From assembly GCA_019751945.1 (NCBI GenBank), contig JAIEMT010000050.1:1-39655 (forward strand): a stretch of 39,655 nucleotides of DNA, in the 5' to 3' direction. A model generated the notes under the pieces. It was not told where the DNA came from, ran no database searches, and saw nothing but the letters and a program-made list of their open reading frames with translations. Positions 33,860 to 39,655 of the stretch are shown in pieces. The translations under genes were made by a program, and so were the position numbers. The DNA comes from a bacterium (lineage in GTDB: Bacteria; Bdellovibrionota; UBA1018). Every line of letters starts with the position of its first letter. The first letter of the stretch is position 1.

Positions 33860-34495
33860 ATGAATGCTTCGCAAAATAAGAATTTCTTCGCTGTAAACAT
33901 CCTCAGTGTGCTGGGTGTGCTGAGCACTTTTATCGCAGCAACATCTTTTGCATTGGAACCGAGTCCACCTGCAGTGCCGATTGGCCCAGGTCCTGGCGTT
34001 CCAAATCCGCCTGCGGTTCCCATTAACCCGGCTCCGATTCCTTTGCCGCCCAATCCGAATCCGGGTTGGCCGCCGACTCCAATTTTTCCTTTGCCGAACA
34101 CGAATGGCCTCAGCATCTGCGGCTACAACCAATTCGGCAGAATGGTTACACTTTGTGTTTCGAAATCGATGCTTCAAACGATTAATGGCGATGATCGCAT
34201 TCATATTCGCCGAGATCTGAATCTCGATTCCTCCTACCACGGTTGGTACGTCGACTCGATCGAGTTCGCGGCCGACGCCGGCTTCAGAGGTCATGAAACA
34301 GTACAGCTTCAAGTGAACGGTCAGTACTGGGGTTCTGCACAGAACATCCGTGGGGGCCGTAACACTTACCAAGTTCCGGTTGGAGGCACATTCGGAGTTT
34401 ACCCCAGTGACATTCAAACCCTTCAGTTGGATTTCTCGGGGACCGGATACCTCAACGTGGAAGAAATCCGCGTGAATCTTAGTCATGCGTTCTAG
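33860..34495 (+). CDS. Secreted protein with Pro-rich linker and beta-sandwich-like domain
   Basis: 211 residues. A long signal peptide (hydrophobic 9-28, cleaved near SFA-LE). Residues ~33-80 are mainly Pro, Asn, Gly and Ile in a PxNP-like repeat, an extended linker. Residues ~85-211 form a compact, strand-rich domain (GYNQFGRMVTLCVS, YVDSIEFAADAGFRGHETVQLQVNG, IQTLQLDFSGTGYLNVEEIRVNL) resembling a jelly-roll or carbohydrate-binding module, but I cannot name the family. Two cysteines could form a disulfide. The following lipoprotein gene starts about 50 bp later and is probably co-transcribed. Confidence 0.65.
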   Translation: MNASQNKNFFAVNILSVLGVLSTFIAATSFALEPSPPAVPIGPGPGVPNPPAVPINPAPIPLPPNPNPGWPPTPIFPLPNTNGLSICGYNQFGRMVTLCVSKSMLQTINGDDRIHIRRDLNLDSSYHGWYVDSIEFAADAGFRGHETVQLQVNGQYWGSAQNIRGGRNTYQVPVGGTFGVYPSDIQTLQLDFSGTGYLNVEEIRVNLSHAF

Positions 34496-34546
34496 CAGTG
34501 TGTGAAACAACGTTCGTTTAATGAAATACCTAAGGGGGTATATAAA

Positions 34547-35305
34547 ATGAAAGCAACGAATACTAAAACCTACGGGCTTCTGTCTGTAGCTATGATCGTG
34601 ATGGGTCTCGGCCTCAACGCTTGCTCCGGCGGCGGTGGTGGCGGCGGCGGTGGCGGATATGATCCGTACTGGAACGCTTGGTACGACGTATACGGCAACT
34701 ACTGCGGCACCGGCATTCCGCTCCCGGGCTGTAACTACTTTGCTGACGGTTACAAGATCGTCGACACTGAAGACCCGGCGTTCTACTCGTCGTGGAACCT
34801 CACCTTCAACACTTGGGTATACACCGACGTGTACGGCAATCCTGGCCAACTCTTCATCGGCTGGGGCTGGGTGAGCCCGACAACCGGAATTCTCTATGAT
34901 GAATTCGGATACGCTGTGAACTCTAAGGAAAAACAAGGCCGCGATTCGCAAACTGCTAAGGCCGCTGGCGCTAAGGACATCTCTCGCAAAGCGGGCGTTG
35001 CCTTTGCTGAAAAGTGGGGCTTAGAAGAACAAGCTGGTATCGCAATGGCTGACGACCTCCGCAAGTGGGCGGAGTGGTCCAAGACTCGTAAGCGTGATGA
35101 AGCTGCTTTGAATTCCTTCACAACGGAATTCACCGGCTCCAGCAACAACGAAATCAAGGGCATGATCGACTCTTACTTGAAGGGTGATTCGTCGCCTGTC
35201 ATGACCGGTATCGACAACGTGGCTGCACACCGCCACATTGCGAACCCGGACACTGTCGCAGCAATCATCAAGGACTGGTACAAAGAGTACATCCCGCAAC
35301 AATAA
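34547..35305 (+). CDS. Lipoprotein with poly-Gly tether, unknown function
   Basis: 252 residues from the ATG at 34547, with AAGGGGG ten bases upstream. A GTG at 34502 would add 15 residues before the signal. The lipobox LNAC gives an acylated Cys at residue 26, then Ser and ten consecutive Gly, an unusually flexible anchor. Residues 38-120 are very aromatic (Tyr/Trp/Gly/Asp: YDPYWNAWYDVYGNY, FNTWVYTDVYGNPG). From ~125 onward the protein is helical and charged, with LRKWAEWSKTRKRDEAALNSF. A surface-exposed or outer-membrane adhesin-like role is possible. No family recognised. A strong terminator follows. Confidence 0.7.
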   Translation: MKATNTKTYGLLSVAMIVMGLGLNACSGGGGGGGGGGYDPYWNAWYDVYGNYCGTGIPLPGCNYFADGYKIVDTEDPAFYSSWNLTFNTWVYTDVYGNPGQLFIGWGWVSPTTGILYDEFGYAVNSKEKQGRDSQTAKAAGAKDISRKAGVAFAEKWGLEEQAGIAMADDLRKWAEWSKTRKRDEAALNSFTTEFTGSSNNEIKGMIDSYLKGDSSPVMTGIDNVAAHRHIANPDTVAAIIKDWYKEYIPQQ

Positions 35306-35344
35306 GCTGCGAATACCGATCGTATAGACCGAAAGGTCGTAAGG

Positions 35345-35379
35345 AGAGGCTGACTGGCAACAGTCAGCCTCTTTTTTTT
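35345..35379 (+). terminator. Strong intrinsic terminator
   Basis: Perfect 12-bp stem AGAGGCTGACTG / CAGTCAGCCTCT closed by a GCAA tetraloop (35345-35372) and followed by seven T residues. It ends the 33860-35305 transcript. A smaller GACC-GAAA-GGTC hairpin, also GNRA-capped, lies just upstream at 35327-35338. Confidence 0.95.
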
Positions 35380-35383
35380 ATAT

Positions 35384-35412
35384 TTGACGCAACTCCCTCG
35401 CACAGACAGAAT
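35384..35412 (+). promoter_or_regulatory. Promoter giving a probable leaderless mRNA
   Basis: TTGACG (35384-35389), 17-bp spacer, CAGAAT (35407-35412). The ATG at 35419 begins 7 bases after the -10 box, where transcription itself should start. No ribosome site precedes it. Confidence 0.5.
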
Positions 35413-35418
35413 CAACAC

Positions 35419-36534
35419 ATGACCCCCTTTCCTCGGAACCTGGTTCGGTTGGCCATTTTAGGCGCAGCCCTGACTTGCGCGCTCACTCCTTTAAAAGGAT
35501 TTGCCTGGGGAAGCGTGGGCCACACGATGGTGGCGGAAACCGCCGCCCTGGTTTTAGAAAGAGAGATGCCAAAGACTTGGGGACCGCTCCTAGGTCGTCA
35601 TCGAGTGGAGATGGGATTTTACTCCACGCTTCCGGATTCCACTTTTCGTTATAATGATGGACCCAAAAAACTGGATCGCCCGACGCACTATTTCGATGTC
35701 GATGTGGCGTTTCAGTTGGAGCCGAATTCTCCAGCGCTGGCAAAGGCGAAGCAGGACTTTCCTCGTGGCTATGCTGACGCAAAGAAATTTTTGAAGGCCA
35801 AGAAGATCGACGTGGATACCGTCGGTTCAGCGCTTTGGCGGGCCGAACAGTTTCAATACCTGAGCTGGAAACAATTCAAGACTGTGAAGAAACCAGAAGG
35901 CGCCTACGTTCAGGGAAAGGCGGTCAACGGCGAAACTCGCGCAGTTTTCAACGGACTCTTTTACCTTGGGCTGCTCGCTCATTATACTGCCGACGTGACC
36001 ATGCCCCTGCATTCCACCATCGATTGGAATGCCTACAAGAGCGGACAGGGTGGCATTCACTTCTACTACGAAAACGAATGCGTGGATTCTTTAGAGCCGG
36101 GGCTTTCGGGCGACGTGCTCGAACTCGCTCTTTCGAAGAAAGAATCGTGGCTGAAAAAGTGGAACGCAGAAAATGATACGCTTGCAGGTGTGGTTCTTTC
36201 GGTGATCACGGAGTCCTATGAAATTCTTCCCAGTGTTTTAGAACTGGATCGAGAAAAGTTTATTCTCCAGATTGCGAAGCCGCTGGAACATCATGATGCC
36301 AAGAGAAAGCCTGCGAAGGAAGCCTGCCCGGCTCTCAAGTCCCACTTGGTAGAACAATTGGCGAAAGCGTCGGTATTGACGGCGCACGCATGGAAGCAAG
36401 TCCTACCCACTCAGGTGGACATGAGCAAGGCGCAGACTCTTCGTTTTGCAGATCTTGAACAGGATATTAAATTCGTAGCGCCTGCTTATGAGTTCCCAGC
36501 AGAGTATTACCAGACTATGAAGAAGGTTCAGTAG
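35419..36534 (+). CDS. Exported zinc phospholipase C / S1-P1 nuclease-fold hydrolase
   Basis: 371 residues. Cleavage after GFA would expose Trp30 as the mature N-terminus (W-GSVGHTMVAETAA), as in S1/P1 nucleases and zinc phospholipase C, whose N-terminal Trp binds zinc. Other likely ligands: H35; H90 (RPTHYFD); H188, D192 and H198 in AHYTADVTMPLHS, with H-x3-D-x5-H spacing; and H214/E218 in GIHFYYENE. The final Glu resembles the phospholipase C set more than the Asp of S1/P1 nucleases. It acts outside the inner membrane on phosphoesters, either phospholipids or single-stranded nucleic acids. It starts from its own promoter and converges with an HExxH protease gene. Confidence 0.8.
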   Translation: MTPFPRNLVRLAILGAALTCALTPLKGFAWGSVGHTMVAETAALVLEREMPKTWGPLLGRHRVEMGFYSTLPDSTFRYNDGPKKLDRPTHYFDVDVAFQLEPNSPALAKAKQDFPRGYADAKKFLKAKKIDVDTVGSALWRAEQFQYLSWKQFKTVKKPEGAYVQGKAVNGETRAVFNGLFYLGLLAHYTADVTMPLHSTIDWNAYKSGQGGIHFYYENECVDSLEPGLSGDVLELALSKKESWLKKWNAENDTLAGVVLSVITESYEILPSVLELDREKFILQIAKPLEHHDAKRKPAKEACPALKSHLVEQLAKASVLTAHAWKQVLPTQVDMSKAQTLRFADLEQDIKFVAPAYEFPAEYYQTMKKVQ

Positions 36535-36537
36535 GTC

Positions 36538-37539
36538 CTAGAATCCCGAAAAAAGAGGATCGAGTGGTTCCGGCATGCGATTGCAGCGCTGCTTAATGAA
36601 GGTGTCTACGCGCTCACGAGCAGCGAAACTCGAAGCGGGTGAACGATCTAAAGAGACAGCCAGATTAGTGAGCCGGCGGCGAGAGTTGTCGCACGCAATT
36701 CGGGTCAGCTCTTCAAACTCGCGATATAGTGCTACGGGATAAGGTGCGTACCCGGTGGAAGAATAGAGCTGGGGTTCGTCGTCGTTGATGAGCGGAAACT
36801 TTCGCGCTTCACTGCCCAATTGTTTTAAGAGGGGGCGGTACCATTTTCCAACGCGGTAGAAATCCTTCTGGACTTGATTCACCTGAACGGTGACTGTTCC
36901 GTCTTTGTTTGTCGTTTTGTATCGCAAACAGCGCGGAACGTTCACGCCCATGTTCTGAACCATTTCTAAGCCGACGCGGCATTCGCTGATAATGGCGTCG
37001 ACCTCTCCCCCATCCCCTTCAATCGCATTCATGATGTAACGACCGGCAGTGAGATTTGGGTCATAGGGATCCCAAGCGGGACGGGCAATGGCGTGAGTCA
37101 GTTCGTGAGCAATATCCAGCGCCAACTCGTCTAAAGTTTGGTCTTCCTTTAAATAGACGGTGACGTTTCGCTCTTGCTGTTCCTGGCCAGTGGCCGGATT
37201 AAAATGACGAGTTAGCACAGCATCGGTTCGAGAAACGGCTCCCCACTTAAAGAGATCTTCAATATGCATGGCCTGACGAGTGGGCCGTTGAGCCCAGCGT
37301 TTTTCAGCGTCCACGAGAAGCGCGCGGCCGGAGGGCAGCTGACTTAAGAGCTTTAATGATGCGCGAAGTTTTTCCTTCCCTGGTTCAAAGAGCGCGATCG
37401 GAACACTCATTTGATGAGTAACTCCTGGGAAACAGCAGAGCATCAGGAGTAAAAATCCGCCGAGCACTCCCAGCGTCATTCGCCCCCGTTGCAATCCCTT
37501 ATTTGGTAATGAACCCGGTGTTTTGCCTGTCTCGCCCAC
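36538..37539 (-). CDS. Membrane-anchored HExxH zinc metalloprotease-like protein
   Basis: 333 residues from GTG 37539; ATG 37479, preceded by GGGGGCG, is an equally good start. One hydrophobic segment (MTLGVLGGFLLLMLCCFPGV, residues 21-40) serves as signal or anchor. The zinc motif HELTH (145-149) sits in LDELALDIAHELTHAIARP. A likely third ligand is E179 in EGDGGEVDA, about 30 residues later, as in gluzincin-type enzymes. The remainder is charged, with some Cys. It is probably a periplasmic protease, but the family is not recognised and an autoprocessing or non-catalytic role cannot be excluded. The stop is 3 bp from the convergent hydrolase stop. Confidence 0.7.
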   Translation of the reverse strand: MGETGKTPGSLPNKGLQRGRMTLGVLGGFLLLMLCCFPGVTHQMSVPIALFEPGKEKLRASLKLLSQLPSGRALLVDAEKRWAQRPTRQAMHIEDLFKWGAVSRTDAVLTRHFNPATGQEQQERNVTVYLKEDQTLDELALDIAHELTHAIARPAWDPYDPNLTAGRYIMNAIEGDGGEVDAIISECRVGLEMVQNMGVNVPRCLRYKTTNKDGTVTVQVNQVQKDFYRVGKWYRPLLKQLGSEARKFPLINDDEPQLYSSTGYAPYPVALYREFEELTRIACDNSRRRLTNLAVSLDRSPASSFAARERVDTFIKQRCNRMPEPLDPLFSGF

Positions 37540-37847
37540 ACCTCAACTATCGGTAGGATTTGCCCAGTAAATGAGCGGCAATAGACCTAATTCGGGGGCT
37601 TTAAGCGGCCGGTCACGCCAGGCAGGTGTCTAAAACTTTGTCAGTGCGTTCTGCTCCCAATCAACTATCGCACTATAAATAATCGCTGAAATCAGGTACT
37701 TGGGTGAGTCTCTTTAGGCTCTCTGGAAGCCAGACACCGGCATAGAGCTTGCTCAATGGAGCCTGAAACTGGACGCCAGTGGAGGCTGAAAAGCCGCCCA
37801 CGAGCTGATGTAGATGCGGTATAAAGCGGTTGTTGGAAAGGGTCCAA
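37540..37847. other. 308-bp intergenic region before the second subtilase
   Basis: No convincing gene; a minus-strand frame (37673-37972) runs into the subtilase start and lacks features. TCAACTATCG occurs twice as a direct repeat (37543-37552 and 37661-37670). TATAAA (37674-37679) directly after the second copy is a possible -10 box without a clear -35. AAAGGG, five bases before 37848, is the ribosome site of the next gene. Confidence 0.4.
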
Positions 37848-38939
37848 ATGAAACGTTCTTCACTGATTAGAGCAGGCATTGCGTTCTCGTATGCCACGGC
37901 TGTCCTCTCGGCAGCGGGTTTGCTCAGCACCACCGAATCTTTAGGTAACGTCGTTAAGGGCATCCCTTTCAAAAACTGGGGCCTCTATAATTTTCAATCC
38001 AAGAGCCACATCGACGCGGTCGATGCGTGGAAGATCCAAAAAGGCAGCCGCAAAATCGTGGTCGCCGTAATTGATACGGGGATCGATCCGTCTCACCCGG
38101 CCCTGAAAGGCAATATCTGGAATGATCCTGTCGCTACGAAAACCAAACCGGTTTACGGCTGGAACTTCGTAGTGAACCAAGCCAACCCTGCTGACCTTCA
38201 TGGTCACGGCACTCACGTCGCTGGAATTATCGGCGCGGCTGTGGATCAAAAGAAGGGCGTCGCAGGCGTTGCGAACGAAGTTTCCATTATGTCCGTGAAG
38301 TATTACAGCGATGCCAACACCGGCCTCGTGAATCTTGCCAACACCGTGAAGGCGCTCAACTACGCCATCGATCACGGTGCCCGCATCATTAATTACAGCG
38401 GCGGCGGACCTGAATTCGCGGAAGAAGAATACCTGGCCATTCGTCGGGCAGAATCCAAAGGGATTCTGTTGGTCGCTGCTGCGGGCAACGAGCACCAGGA
38501 CACTGATAAAGTAGCGAACTACTACTATCCGCAGTCGTATCACCTGAGTAACATCATCTCGGTGGCTGCTACGGATATTAACAACAATCTTCTGAAGTCT
38601 TCGAACTGGGGCAAGAAGCGTGTCGACGTGGCCGCTCCTGGTGAAAATATTTACAGCACCTTGCCTGGCGGAAACTATGGCTACATGACCGGTACGTCGC
38701 AGGCGACTGCGTTTGTCACTGGTGTGGCAGCTCTTCTGCTCTCACAAGACCCGAGCTTGACGCCGTCTCAGATCCGTCAGCTCATCACCGCGTCTGCGGA
38801 TAAAATTCCGCAGCTCAAAGAGAAGGTCAGCTCCGGCGGCCGCGTGAATGCTTACGCAGCACTCAAGGCCCTTCAGGCCCAAAAGAAGATGCCGGGCAAT
38901 CGTGACAACTTGATCTTGGCGCGCCAACAAGCTCAGTAG
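37848..38939 (+). CDS. Secreted subtilisin-like serine protease (S8)
   Basis: 363 residues from ATG 37848 (AAAGGG five bases upstream; an in-frame TTG at 37830 lacks support). Signal peptide within residues 1-24, followed directly by FKNWGLYNFQSKSHIDAVDAW, so there is no large propeptide. The triad is complete: D76 in VVAVIDTGID, H120 in HGHGTHVAG, S284 in TGTSQATA, with N214 in AAAGNEH. The family cleaves peptide bonds outside the cell. It is compact, ending soon after the catalytic domain with a short basic/Gln tail, unlike the 1129-residue subtilase at 30050. Thermitase-like general proteolysis is likely; substrates are unknown. Confidence 0.9.
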   Translation: MKRSSLIRAGIAFSYATAVLSAAGLLSTTESLGNVVKGIPFKNWGLYNFQSKSHIDAVDAWKIQKGSRKIVVAVIDTGIDPSHPALKGNIWNDPVATKTKPVYGWNFVVNQANPADLHGHGTHVAGIIGAAVDQKKGVAGVANEVSIMSVKYYSDANTGLVNLANTVKALNYAIDHGARIINYSGGGPEFAEEEYLAIRRAESKGILLVAAAGNEHQDTDKVANYYYPQSYHLSNIISVAATDINNNLLKSSNWGKKRVDVAAPGENIYSTLPGGNYGYMTGTSQATAFVTGVAALLLSQDPSLTPSQIRQLITASADKIPQLKEKVSSGGRVNAYAALKALQAQKKMPGNRDNLILARQQAQ

Positions 38940-38967
38940 TAGAATCGACAGGATCGGAGCGTGAAGC

Positions 38968-39327
38968 TTGAGCACTGTTGATCCTGAAATTCTCTATCTC
39001 ATCTTGTCCAAAACCGCGGCCAAAGAGTCGTTCTACACTTTCAATGCCGCACAACCCGGTCCCGGTCAGCTCCCAGGTACCATCACGCGTCGACAGCTCA
39101 GTGCCGTCTACGAACGAATTACCGGAAATCGAAACGCCGGGCGTTTAGGTTGGGATGCTCCCCTCACCCAACTCAACGGTCTTTTGAAAAAGTGCAAGCT
39201 CCCGCCGCTAGGAACAGTGTTGCTTGCAGAAGGCGATGCGCCTCCTGATGCCGCCGTTCTCGCTCAAGTCCACGCCGCGAAATGGCCCACCTTTAGTGGG
39301 TTGAAGACACTCCTACAGAAGTCTTAG
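38968..39327 (+). CDS. Small cytoplasmic protein of unknown function
   Basis: 119 residues from TTG 38968, with GGAGCG upstream. No signal peptide, in contrast to most of the window. It begins MSTVDPEILYLILSK and has a central basic segment (TITRRQLSAVYERITGNRNAGR) and a Pro/Leu-rich part. It starts 28 bp after the subtilase stop and may be read through from it. It overlaps the convergent HNH nuclease gene by 4 bp. Nothing in it is diagnostic of a family. Confidence 0.5.
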   Translation: MSTVDPEILYLILSKTAAKESFYTFNAAQPGPGQLPGTITRRQLSAVYERITGNRNAGRLGWDAPLTQLNGLLKKCKLPPLGTVLLAEGDAPPDAAVLAQVHAAKWPTFSGLKTLLQKS

Positions 39328-39655
39328 GGTCTTTTGTGATGAAAAAGCTGGTGATGGCCTTTGCAAAGCAAGGTGAGGTTGCTGAGCGTAGTTTCCCCTC
39401 CCTGTGACAAGGGCTTCTTGTGATGGATATCGAGCCAGCGTCTTTCTTGGCAGCGTTTGCCTTGATGCATATGAGTGCATTGGGCTTGATCACGCTTCTG
39501 AATGGCATGATAGAGATGGGCTTTGAACTGCCCTCGGGTTTTCCCGGGCTCACGGGAGGTTGTTTTTGCATCTGTACTAACTCGCGCCGGAGTGTGTTTG
39601 GAAAGTCCCAAAAATTGACGATGATTCTCGTAGGGATGTCTCAGATCATTCTCAG
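39324..39655 (-). CDS. HNH endonuclease domain protein, partial (5' end outside the window)
   Basis: The frame stays open from the edge to 39324, so the true start lies beyond 39655; the TTG at 39611 is only the first possible start inside. The C-terminal HNH domain is clear: a CTHMHQGKRC Cys pair, RRWLDIHHKKPLSQGG (the catalytic His lies in the HH pair), SNLTLLC (Asn) and KGHHQLFH. HNH enzymes cut DNA using a single metal ion within a beta-beta-alpha-metal fold. Proteins with this C-terminal pattern often carry a long, poorly conserved N-terminal region and are frequently multi-copy; the missing part would show whether this is one of them. Confidence 0.8.
   Translation of the reverse strand, partial: ENDLRHPYENHRQFLGLSKHTPARVSTDAKTTSREPGKTRGQFKAHLYHAIQKRDQAQCTHMHQGKRCQERRWLDIHHKKPLSQGGETTLSNLTLLCKGHHQLFHHKRP

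Noticed and set aside
33854..34951. Minus-strand open frame of 365 codons covering two + genes
   Set aside because: It lies wholly antisense to two genes with good signal sequences and ribosome sites; its product is rich in Arg/His/Ala typical of reverse-frame readings and has no export signal or motif.
37673..37972. Minus-strand 99-codon frame upstream of the second subtilase
   Set aside because: Its first 40 codons are antisense to the subtilase signal peptide and it has no ribosome site or recognisable feature.

Overview
The window reads as a piece of a Gram-negative, roughly 50% GC chromosome. Most genes encode exported proteins: signal peptides, lipoboxes and hydrolases dominate, and most of the secreted proteins match no family I recognise. 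This profile, together with a complete Liv transporter, BtpA, TerC and a PMT-type mannosyltransferase, fits Bdellovibrionota or a neighbouring predatory/oligoflexian lineage. That placement is an inference from gene style; no taxonomic marker gene is present.

Layout. 0.1-4.9 kb (+): a possible permuted papain-like protein, a C45-type Ntn hydrolase and an amidase_3 peptidoglycan amidase. 4.9-8.3 kb: small lipoproteins and secreted proteins of unknown role. 8.3-11.05 kb (-): a three-gene secreted operon whose first two genes are diverged tandem paralogues, behind a good TTGACA promoter. 11.1-13.1 kb (-): a tyrosine recombinase with a basic N-terminal extension, coupled to btpA. 13.2-15.6 kb (+): a PMT-type protein mannosyltransferase overlapping a GT87-like mannosyltransferase. 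15.6-16.5 kb (-): a second tyrosine recombinase that has lost several catalytic residues. 16.55-22.15 kb (+): livKHMGF followed immediately by a Pro/Ser/Thr-rich outer-membrane barrel gene.

22.19-22.5 kb: tRNA-Leu(GAG), followed by a GC-rich, hairpin-dense stretch that ends in an exact 36-bp copy of the tRNA 3' half plus flank. 22.5-25.1 kb: small secreted proteins and terC. 25.05-26.6 kb (-): a Cys-rich lipoprotein coupled to a DUF4399 protein. 26.75-33.4 kb (+): a ~1100-residue secreted protein of unknown family, translationally coupled to a 1129-residue subtilisin-like protease. 33.86-35.3 kb (+): a Pro-rich secreted protein and a poly-Gly lipoprotein, closed by a near-perfect intrinsic terminator. 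35.4-37.5 kb: a zinc phospholipase C/S1-P1-fold hydrolase convergent with an HExxH protease. 37.85-39.66 kb: a second subtilase, a small unknown protein and a partial HNH nuclease cut by the window edge.

Taken together, most of the window serves the cell envelope and exterior: peptidoglycan, protein and phosphoester hydrolysis, protein glycosylation, and amino-acid uptake. It could supply degradation of external or prey polymers followed by branched-chain amino acid import. The most unusual elements are the tRNA-derived structured repeat, the catalytically degenerate recombinase, the barrel at the end of the liv operon, and the coupled giant-protein/subtilase pair.
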